Origin: Pseudomonadota bacterium | GTDB taxonomy: Bacteria; Pseudomonadota; Alphaproteobacteria; Rhizobiales; Xanthobacteraceae | Length of the DNA stretch: 35,050 nucleotides | Direction of reading: 5' to 3' | NCBI GenBank assembly: GCA_018971625.1 | Contig: JAGXAJ010000048.1 | Coordinates: 1 to 35,050 of the forward strand | Part shown: one piece after another, positions 29,567 to 35,050 of the stretch | How positions within the stretch are numbered: the first letter of the stretch is position 1 | How the letters are laid out: each line of letters starts with the position of its first letter | Notes under the pieces: generated by a model | Seen by the model: the letters and a program-made list of their open reading frames with translations, nothing else | What the model was told of the DNA's origin: nothing | Database searches by the model: none | Program-made: the position numbers and the translations under genes

Positions 29567-29983
29567 CTAGCGTTGTCGCTTGCCTTGCAATTCGTTAAAT
29601 CCGGCCGCCGCCTGCTGCACGTCAGGGGGAAAATCGGCCATCTCCTGTACCTGGCGGATTTCAATCACTTCGTCGCCGGAGGCGGGGCACCGCTTGGCCC
29701 AGGCGATCGCCTCCTCCCGCGAGGCCACCTCGATCATCCAGTAACCGCCGAGCACCTCCTTGGACTCGGTAAAGGGGCCATCCGTTACAACGGGCTTGCC
29801 GCCGGCGAACGAAACCCGCGCGCCCATTGACGGCGGATGCAACCCGTCAAGCGTGATCAACACGCCGGCATCTTTCAGCGCCTCGTTGTATTTCATCATC
29901 GCGGCGACCGCCTCGGCGGGAGGCATGGTGCCGGGCGCGGCAGCCTCATAGCCGCCCGGGATCATCAGCATCATGAATCGCAT
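29567..29983 (-). CDS. YciI family (DGPF domain) protein, copy 1
   Basis: A 138 aa protein of the YciI/YCII-related (DGPF) family, small dimeric alpha-beta proteins of mostly unknown function. It starts MRFMMLMIPGGYEAAAPGTM and has LDGLHPPSMGARVSFAGGKP, DGPFTESKEVLGGYWMIEVA, the DGPF motif itself and EIRQVQEMADF. Conserved His and Asp residues are present. It is 70 bp downstream of a paralog (30054-30467) on the same strand. Such proteins often adjoin extracytoplasmic sigma factor genes, but none is found here. Its gap to the TetR gene is 57 bp, so they might be co-transcribed. Confidence 0.88.
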   Translation of the reverse strand: MRFMMLMIPGGYEAAAPGTMPPAEAVAAMMKYNEALKDAGVLITLDGLHPPSMGARVSFAGGKPVVTDGPFTESKEVLGGYWMIEVASREEAIAWAKRCPASGDEVIEIRQVQEMADFPPDVQQAAAGFNELQGKRQR

Positions 29984-30053
29984 GGTTGATTTCCTCTTCG
30001 GATGTCATTTCCAGAAGCGCGAAGCTGCGCGACGCGGAACGATGATGGATCGA

Positions 30054-30467
30054 TTACTTCCTGGCCTGGGCGCGTAACCGGACTTCCTGCTCGCGCAGCT
30101 CCGGCGTCAGCGCATCGTCGAAATCCTCCGCTGAAAATACCTGGCGGATTTCGATCTCGGCACCGCCGTCGAACGGCACGCGCTTCATCCAGTCGATCGC
30201 CTCGTCCAGCGATCTGGTTTGAATGAGCCAGAAACCGGCGACAAGGTCGCTGTTGAAGTTGAACGGACCCCGGCTGACCGCAGGCTGGCCGGCGGAATAT
30301 TTTACCCGTGCGCCTTTCGCGGTCGGATGCAGGCCCTCGCCGGCTTGCATGACGCCGGCTTTAACCATTTCCTCGTTGAACTTGCCCATTGCAGCCAGCA
30401 ATTCAGTGCTCGGCATCACGCCGGCTTCCGAATCCTTGCTGGCTTTCACAATCACCATGAATCGCAT
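30054..30467 (-). CDS. YciI family protein, copy 2
   Basis: A 137 aa paralog of the gene at 29567-29983. It starts MRFMVIVKASKDSEAGVMPS, with MQAGEGLHPTAKGARVKYSA, GPFNFNSDLVAGFWLIQTRS and IEIRQVFSAEDF. Here the DGPF motif is changed to RGPF, so the Asp is lost, while the rest of the fold is kept. The start at 30467 is preferred over an extension of 31 residues because both paralogs start MRFM. The C-terminal tail is charged (RAQARK). Function unknown. Confidence 0.87.
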   Translation of the reverse strand: MRFMVIVKASKDSEAGVMPSTELLAAMGKFNEEMVKAGVMQAGEGLHPTAKGARVKYSAGQPAVSRGPFNFNSDLVAGFWLIQTRSLDEAIDWMKRVPFDGGAEIEIRQVFSAEDFDDALTPELREQEVRLRAQARK

Positions 30468-30906
30468 TTCAAGCTCCGTTTGGTCAGCTTTCCGGGCCGG
30501 CAGCCAGCCGGTGCGCCTCAACAAGACGAACGGGGTTTCGCGGTGCCGACACGGCAACAAGGATTATTTCCTGGTCGCGCGCATCGTTGCGCAACACCGA
30601 AACTTGCCGACCGGCCACATTTTCAATGGCGTGGTGCGTTCGGCTGCGTCGTTGACTGTTTTGCGGAGTGAACGGCGTAGCATTCGTGTACAGTGCGATC
30701 AGCGCCTTCCAGCAGGACGACGATAGCGCCCGCGACTTGACGACGGCGCGAACGATCGACGTGGCAAGCGTCCCCGCAACATATAGAAATAAATCTGCGC
30801 GGTGGGCTTGCACACCCTTTACCGTTGCTAAACACCTGTTTGCAATCTTAGCGATAGTTTGAGTCTTGTGCCATTCACCGCTTTGAGGTCCCGTCGCGGA
30901 CCCAGA
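30468..30906. other. About 440-bp gene-free region between divergent genes
   Basis: It separates the YciI copy 2 gene (minus) from the PAS-MCP gene (plus). No credible coding frame, RNA or repeat is seen; the AT-richer end (30770-30860) is the likely location of the MCP promoter. Confidence 0.45.
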
Positions 30907-32586
30907 ATGGAGCCCGGCTTGTTCAAGCTTCACGGTAAGGCAGAACTGCAGAGCGCGCTCGCCCAGGCGGCTGCCATCAGCAAATCCCAGGCGGTGATCG
31001 AGTTCAACCTCGATGGCACCATTATCACGGCCAATCCGAACTTTCTCGCCGCGGTCGGCTATTCGCTGGATGAGATCAAGGGCAAGCATCACAGCATCTT
31101 CGTCGAGCAGGCGGTGCGCGACAGCAGCGCCTACCGCGAATTCTGGGCTAAGCTTAATCGCGGCGAGTTCGAAGCCGCGCAATACAAGCGGGTCGGCAAG
31201 GGCGGCAAGGAAATCTGGATCCAGGCTTCCTACAACCCGATATTTGATGCCAAGGGCAAGCCGTTCAAGGTGATCAAGTTCGCCACCGACATCACCGCGC
31301 AGAAAATCCAGGGCTTGGAAGACGCAGGCAAGATCGCTGCGATAAGCCGCGCTCAGGCCGTCATCGAGTTCAACATGGACGGCACCATCGTTACCGCCAA
31401 CGACAATTTCCTCGGCGCGATGGGTTATTCGTTGCCCGAGATCCAGGGTAAGCATCACAGCATGTTCCTCCCGTCGGCCGATCGCAACGGCGCGGCCTAT
31501 CGTGAGTTCTGGGCCAAGCTCAATCGTGGCGAGTTCCAGGCCGCCGAATACAAGCGGCTCGGCAAGGGCGGCAAGGAAGTCTGGATTCTCGCCACCTACA
31601 ATCCGATCCTCGACGAGGTCGGCAAGCCGTTCAAGGTGGTCAAGTTCGCCAGCGACGTCACCGAACAGAAAATGAAAGCGATCGATAGCGAGGGACAGAT
31701 CTCCGCGATCGGCAAGTCGCAGGCCGTGATCGAGTTTAACATGGACGGCACTATCCGCTTCGCCAACCCGAACTTCCTCAAGGCCATGGGCTATTCGCTC
31801 GCGGAAGTTCAGGGCAAGCATCACAGTATGTTCGTCGAACATGACGAGCCCAATTCGCCGGCCTATCGCGAGTTCTGGCAGACTCTCAACCGCGGCCAGT
31901 ATCAGGCGGGGGAATACAAGCGCATCGCCAATGGCGGCCGCGAAGTATGGATCCAAGCCTCCTATAACCCGATCCTCGATCTCAATGGCAATCCGTTCAA
32001 GGTCGTAAAATACGCCACCGACATCACCGCACAGGCGGTGGCGCGCCAAAAGGCCGAACGAGCGCGAGGCCTGATCGAGTCGGTCGCTGCAGGCAGCGAG
32101 GAGATGAGCACTTCGATCCGGGAAATTTCCCAGACCATGACAAAATCCAAGGAGACTGCGGCGCTGGCGACGGGACGGGTGGAAGCCGCCGACGAGCAGG
32201 CGCTGAAGCTCAATTCGGCCGCGCAGGCCATGAGCGGGATCGTGCAGCTGATCGGCGACATCACCGGCCAGATCAACCTGTTGGCGCTCAACGCCACTAT
32301 CGAATCGGCCCGCGCGGGCGAAGCCGGCAGGGGTTTTGCAGTGGTCGCCGCCGAGGTCAAAAACCTCGCCAACCAGGCCAAGCAGGCCACCGATACGATT
32401 TCCAGCGAAATCGAAGCGCTCAACGCCATCGCCAGCGACGTGGTGGGTTCGCTGGCCGCCATCAAGGCGTCGATCGGAAGCGTGAACGAGTTCATCGCTT
32501 CGACTGCGGCAGCCGTCGAGGAACAAAGCATCGTCACCAGCGACATGTCGACCAACATGCAGCGCGCTTCCGCCGAACTGGCATGA
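30907..32586 (+). CDS. Soluble methyl-accepting chemotaxis protein with three PAS domains
   Basis: A 559 aa cytoplasmic signal transducer without membrane helices. Three PAS/PAC modules (about residues 20-140, 142-262, 264-384) are near-copies: each contains QAVIEFN.DGTI, GYS..EI.GKHHS.F, AYREFW..LNRG and GGKE.WI.A.YNPI, and at DNA level the period is exactly 366 bp. The MCP signalling domain follows, with the hairpin tip [20 protein letters not shown] and [20 protein letters not shown]. The architecture resembles BdlA of Pseudomonas, a PAS-PAS-MCP biofilm dispersion protein, with one more PAS. The PAS ligand (heme, FAD or other) cannot be read. ATG at 30907 is preferred over upstream TTG/GTG starts in the same frame. 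Confidence 0.92.
   Translation: MEPGLFKLHGKAELQSALAQAAAISKSQAVIEFNLDGTIITANPNFLAAVGYSLDEIKGKHHSIFVEQAVRDSSAYREFWAKLNRGEFEAAQYKRVGKGGKEIWIQASYNPIFDAKGKPFKVIKFATDITAQKIQGLEDAGKIAAISRAQAVIEFNMDGTIVTANDNFLGAMGYSLPEIQGKHHSMFLPSADRNGAAYREFWAKLNRGEFQAAEYKRLGKGGKEVWILATYNPILDEVGKPFKVVKFASDVTEQKMKAIDSEGQISAIGKSQAVIEFNMDGTIRFANPNFLKAMGYSLAEVQGKHHSMFVEHDEPNSPAYREFWQTLNRGQYQAGEYKRIANGGREVWIQASYNPILDLNGNPFKVVKYATDITAQAVARQKAERARGLIESVAAGSEEMSTSIREISQTMTKSKETAALATGRVEAADEQALKLNSAAQAMSGIVQLIGDITGQINLLALNATIESARAGEAGRGFAVVAAEVKNLANQAKQATDTISSEIEALNAIASDVVGSLAAIKASIGSVNEFIASTAAAVEEQSIVTSDMSTNMQRASAELA
30961..32040 (+). repeat. Three tandem 366-bp repeats encoding PAS modules
   Basis: The codons for the AVIEF motif begin at 30991, 31357 and 31723, exactly 366 bp apart twice. 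The GGCAAGCATCACAG-type segment also recurs in each unit. The copies differ mainly by third-base and conservative changes, so they look like an internal tandem amplification. Confidence 0.85.
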
Positions 32587-32650
32587 GTTCGGCATGGGCG
32601 ATCTGTCTGGTTGCGTGAGGTCTTCGGCCGTGGCTCCGAAGAACTGGCGC

Positions 32651-32688
32651 ACCGGCGCCGCGATGCAACGAAGCATTGCGGCGCCGGT
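32651..32688 (+). terminator. Hairpin terminator downstream of the MCP gene
   Basis: ACCGGCGCCGCGATGC (32651-32666), a 6-nt loop, then GCATTGCGGCGCCGGT (32673-32688); 15 of 16 bases pair. It lies 64 bp after the MCP stop. The downstream T-run is weak (TTGCATTTC), so it could act with Rho. Confidence 0.65.
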
Positions 32689-32762
32689 TGCATTTCACCT
32701 CTGCATCGCAACCTGACGCAACGCGCTATAAGATTCCTCCGACAATCAACCGGACGGATGGA

Positions 32763-33007
32763 ATGACCGACAGAGCTGAGAGGGTCGCGCTGGTCACCGG
32801 CGCTGCGCGCGGCATCGGCTTGCGGTGGCGAAACGGTTTCTGGCCGAGGGCTGGCGTGTGGCGTTGCTCGACATCGAGCGCGAACTGTTGGATGGCGCGT
32901 TCGCCGCACTCGCGTGTCCGGACCATACGCTCGCGCTGCATGGCGACGTCTCCGATGCCGCCGGCATCGGCTTGCCGACGCTGCTTGGCGAGCGGAGGAA
33001 CCGATAG
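32763..33007 (+). pseudogene. Remnant of a short-chain dehydrogenase/reductase (SDR)
   Basis: The first frame from 32763 reads MTDRAERVALVTGAARGIGL, the cofactor motif TGxxxGIG of SDR enzymes. The sequence then continues in another frame from about 32825 as VAKRFLAEGWRVALLDIE, then RELLDGAFAALACPDHTL and HGDVSDAAGI. A single lost base after the GIG motif explains the shift. After DVSDAAGI the similarity ends at a stop at 33005-33007, so the catalytic Tyr-Lys half and C-terminus are missing. Intact members are about 250 aa. Little else can be said about its original substrate. Confidence 0.75.
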
Positions 33008-33057
33008 GATGTCCGGCAATTGACTGGCTGATCTCCTTGTCAAATCGAAGAGGCAGA

Positions 33058-33498
33058 ATGCGGACGACCTTCGCCAGCATGATATTCGCCACAATGTTTG
33101 TCGGCGCCGTCGCCATGATGCCGGCGCGCGCCGAAGTGCGTATCCTGTCCAGCCCGGGCGGGCAGGTCGGCCCGTTCCTCGACCTGTTCGAGCGGGTTCG
33201 CGCCTCCGGCGAAATCGTCGTGATCGACGGACCATGCATGTCGGCCTGCACCCTGGTATTGAGCGTGGTGCCGAACGACCGCATCTGCGTGACGCGCCGG
33301 GCGGTGCTCGGATTTCATGGCGCGCGATCGATGGACCGGCGCGGCCGGCTTTACGCCGAACCCGAAGCGTCCGAAGCCGTGCTGGAGACCTATCCTGCCG
33401 CGGTGCGCGGCTGGATCCGGCGCCGCGGCGGATTGTCGTCGCGGCTTCTATTGTTGCGAGGCCGCGAGTTGGCGGCGATCTATCCCAGATGCCGATAA
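33058..33498 (+). CDS. ClpP-fold periplasmic hypothetical protein (COG3904-like)
   Basis: A 146 aa exported protein. A signal peptide (residues 1-24, MRTTFASMIFATMFVGAVAM and PARA) precedes VRILSSPGGQVGPFLDLFER and IVVIDGPCMSACTLVLSVVP, which resemble ClpP/crotonase-fold proteins with GG and Ser motifs. Then ICVTRRAVLGFHGARS follows, with the His at the expected position. A possible Ser-His pair suggests protease-like activity, but that is inference. The C-terminus VRGWIRRRGGLSSRLLLLRG is conserved-looking in my recall. The start at 33058 gives a good signal peptide. It ends directly against the convergent VOC gene, with no bases between. Confidence 0.72.
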   Translation: MRTTFASMIFATMFVGAVAMMPARAEVRILSSPGGQVGPFLDLFERVRASGEIVVIDGPCMSACTLVLSVVPNDRICVTRRAVLGFHGARSMDRRGRLYAEPEASEAVLETYPAAVRGWIRRRGGLSSRLLLLRGRELAAIYPRCR

Positions 33499-33918
33499 CT
33501 ACATGCCTTCCGCCGGGCAGTTGACCATCCAGGGAATGCCGAACTGGTCGACGCACATGCCAAAACCCTTGGCGAAGAAAGTTTTGCCGAATGGCATGCC
33601 GGCGGTGCCGCCTTCGGACAAAGCCTTGAATTTGCGTTCGGCTTCAGCGACATCCTTGATCGTGATCGAGATCGAGAAACCCTGCGGCTTCTGGAAGTGA
33701 GATGGCGGCGCATCGGAGGCCATCAGGATCTGCCCGTCGATCGACATCTTTGCGAACATGATCTTCTGCTTGCGTTCCGGCGGTGACGGCATGCCGGCGT
33801 CGGCCGGAGCGTCCTCGTTTCGCAGCAGCATCTCGATCTTGCCGCCCAAAACCTTCTCGTAGAACTTGAATGCCGCTTCGCAATTGCTGTCGAAGAACAG
33901 ATAGGGATTGATCTGCAT
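33499..33918 (-). CDS. VOC (PhnB/glyoxalase-like) family protein
   Basis: A 139 aa protein of the PhnB-type vicinal oxygen chelate superfamily. It starts MQINPYLFFDSNCEAAFKFY, with EKVLGGKIEMLLRNEDAP, MFAKMSIDGQILMASDAPPS and the C-terminal FFAKGFGMCVDQFGIPWMVN, the usual 3-demethylubiquinone methyltransferase-like layout. No substrate can be assigned; many members are of unknown function. It lies 36 bp downstream of an SRPBCC gene and is probably co-transcribed with it. Such VOC, SRPBCC, DoxX and YciI genes often occur together in rhizobia. Confidence 0.9.
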   Translation of the reverse strand: MQINPYLFFDSNCEAAFKFYEKVLGGKIEMLLRNEDAPADAGMPSPPERKQKIMFAKMSIDGQILMASDAPPSHFQKPQGFSISITIKDVAEAERKFKALSEGGTAGMPFGKTFFAKGFGMCVDQFGIPWMVNCPAEGM

Positions 33919-33954
33919 CGCTTGCTCCTTCGTGGTGAGGTCTTGAACGTTGGC

Positions 33955-34485
33955 CTATTTTTCGCTGAGGTTTTTCAGATTGGCGAGGCCGGCCTCGAAA
34001 TCCTTGCCGATCATGTGATCCAGGTTGATGAACACCTGCATTAGCTTCGAGATGAACGACGAGGGGCCGCGCATCACCCAGGAGAGACAGGTACTTCCGC
34101 CCTGTGGCAGCATCGTGAACTCGGCGGTGTTGTGGCCCTCGAACGGCTTGAAGAAATCCAGCTTGATGATGATTTTCGACGGCGCGGACGCCTCGAGAAT
34201 TTCCATGCGGCCGGAACCGACATTGTTATTGCCTTCCCAGCCATAGACCGCACCCGCGCCACTCACAGGTCCTCTAAAGCTGCGCTTCATCGCCGGATCC
34301 CTTTTCTCCCAGGGCGACCACGATCCCCATTGATGAAAGTCGTTGATCAGCGGAAATATCCTCTCGGCAGGTGCTGCGATGGTAATGGCCCGCTCGACGT
34401 TGAAGGAAGCGTGCTTGCCCGCGGCAAGAATCAGCACGATGGCGATCGCGAGCACAACGGCGACGACGGTAATGACTTCGAACAT
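33955..34485 (-). CDS. SRPBCC family protein with N-terminal membrane anchor
   Basis: A 176 aa protein. One N-terminal helix (MFEVITVVAVVLAIAIVLIL) suggests a membrane anchor. The SRPBCC (START-like/polyketide cyclase 2) domain follows: FNVERAITIAAPAERIFPLI, NDFHQWGSWSPWEKRDPAM, and GWEGNNNVGSGRMEILEASA. It has the C-terminal FINLDHMIGKDFEAGLANLK helix. The ligand is unknown. The start at 34485 has GGGAG upstream. It is 33 bp downstream of the damaged DoxX-like gene and 36 bp upstream of the VOC gene. Confidence 0.9.
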   Translation of the reverse strand: MFEVITVVAVVLAIAIVLILAAGKHASFNVERAITIAAPAERIFPLINDFHQWGSWSPWEKRDPAMKRSFRGPVSGAGAVYGWEGNNNVGSGRMEILEASAPSKIIIKLDFFKPFEGHNTAEFTMLPQGGSTCLSWVMRGPSSFISKLMQVFINLDHMIGKDFEAGLANLKNLSEK

Positions 34486-34518
34486 GGTGGCTCCCGAATT
34501 CAATGTCGATGATCCATG

Positions 34519-34710
34519 TCAGCACGAAAGCGAAATAAGCGCTCGCAAGCCCCGGTTATTCAGCAACGGACCGCCCCACATCATCAATCCCAAATACAGC
34601 CCGAACAAAATCTGGCCGGCCAGCGGGAACAGAACAGCGAGGACACTGAATGTGCGCCCGAGCCAGAGCGTGGACGTTGAGCCCGGCGCGGTTTCGATGA
34701 GGATCGGCAT
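34519..34710 (-). pseudogene. DoxX-like membrane protein with internal deletion
   Basis: A 63 aa open frame starting MPILIETAPGSTSTLWLGRT, with GGAG 6 bp before the ATG. From memory, intact DoxX-like proteins of Bradyrhizobium begin with a similar segment (STS.LW.GR..S.L) and end with a segment like LFGLYLGLMMWGGPLL and RALI.L. Here the first helix (TFSVLAVLFPLAG) is joined in frame to the last one, and about 60-70 central residues with two helices are absent. The reading frame is intact, so a short two-helix protein could still be made. It precedes SRPBCC and VOC genes on the same strand. Alternative: a small genuine membrane protein. Confidence 0.65.
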
Positions 34711-34826
34711 GGCTTGCTCCATGAGTGATGCTTGCTCACTTGACGAACGGGACAGGCGCGATCCGACATCGTGGGTAAAATAATTTGGTCAGTTATCATC
34801 GTGTCTATGCGAGTGGCAGCTTTCTT

Positions 34827-34924
34827 CTCCCCTCCCCCTTGCGGGGAGGGGTCGGGGGTGGGGGTCAACAAGCACTGAGCCCGTGGTCACCCCCACCCCG
34901 ACCCTCCCCCTTGCGGGCAGGGGA
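34827..34924. repeat. GC-rich inverted repeat next to an insertion sequence
   Basis: A left block at 34827-34865 (CTCCCCTCCCCCTTGCGGGG and on) and a right block at 34889-34924 (ACCCCCACCCCGACCCTCCC and on) are near-inverted copies around a 23-bp spacer. Each block also folds on itself around CCCCTTGCGGG. Such blocks are common between genes in Rhizobiales. The right block ends close to the likely left edge of the insertion sequence. Confidence 0.7.
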
Positions 34925-35050
34925 ATCGCATTTGACCGTTTGCGGGCCTTGCAGAAGAGAGGTGATGTGGATTCTGAAGGGTACTCCTGGAGATGGAGTA
35001 TCCGATGGAAGACTTCCGCGCCTGCTTCTCGGACTTGCCAGACCCTCGCG
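34919..35050 (+). mobile_element. Left part of an ISAs1-like insertion sequence (cut by window edge)
   Basis: The transposase gene starts at 34993, and the sequence from about 34919 (CAGGGGAATCGCATTTGACC) is a plausible but unproven left terminal region. The right end and any target duplication lie outside the window. Confidence 0.5.
34993..35050 (+). CDS. ISAs1 family transposase (partial, N-terminus)
   Basis: The first 19 codons read MEYPMEDFRACFSDLPDPR, matching the DxFxxLPDPR start of ISAs1-type DDE transposases. The gene runs off the right edge, so its integrity is unknown. GGAG lies 3 bp before the ATG (at 34989-34992). A second start at 35005 (MEDFRACF) would also fit. Confidence 0.75.
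   Translation, partial: MEYPMEDFRACFSDLPDPR

Noticed and set aside
30484..32676. A 730-codon open frame on the minus strand opposite the MCP gene
   Set aside because: It is antisense to a well-supported gene with clear PAS and MCP motifs. Its length follows from the GC bias and repeated PAS units; the product has no recognisable domain.

Overview
The window is about 35 kb of GC-rich (roughly 60-65%) alphaproteobacterial chromosome. Gene content, gene order and small family-specific proteins point to the Bradyrhizobium/Rhodopseudomonas group (Nitrobacteraceae): GapR-type DUF2312, DUF1244, DUF1036 next to pyruvate kinase, DUF2852, split transhydrogenase alpha subunits, aa3-type oxidase subunit IV and a Bradyrhizobium-like dispersed palindromic repeat. 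Assignments come from reading motifs; no database search was run. I see no tRNA, rRNA, CRISPR array, prophage or classical defence island.

Left part (1-5651). On the minus strand lie the proton-translocating transhydrogenase genes (pntA part 2, cut by the window edge, and pntA part 1), preceded by two tandem copies of a 50-53 aa aa3-type oxidase subunit IV gene, each with the same duplicated promoter. Then come an M3 oligoendopeptidase F (minus) and, divergently, an NtrC-type sigma-54 response regulator.

Cell-wall and core block (5652-14760). A periplasmic L,D-transpeptidase and an M15/DUF882 murein endopeptidase follow each other as in E. coli ycbB-ycbK; one can make and the other cleave 3-3 crosslinks. 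Next are the nucleoid protein GapR, DUF1244, DUF1036-pyruvate kinase, an OsmC protein and a TetR regulator. A decayed FAD-dependent oxidoreductase remnant lies at 14885-15059.

Envelope block (15417-28183, all minus). In transcription order this is tolQ, tolR, tolA, tolB, a GGDEF-EAL protein, a FeeM-like N-acyltransferase, pal, cpoB, tilS and ftsH. Together TolQRA-TolB-Pal-CpoB energise and coordinate outer-membrane constriction. The c-di-GMP gene and the FeeM-like gene sit between tolB and pal, which are usually adjacent.

Right, accessory part (28184-35050). A DUF2852 membrane protein and a TetR regulator share a matching 19-bp palindrome in their 5' regions. Two paralogous YciI-like genes follow, then a soluble MCP with three near-identical PAS modules, a frameshifted SDR remnant, a ClpP-like periplasmic protein, a VOC protein, an SRPBCC protein and a DoxX-like gene that has lost its middle. 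The window ends in a GC-rich inverted repeat and the start of an ISAs1-type transposase. Recent gene decay is concentrated near 15 kb and 32.7-35 kb.
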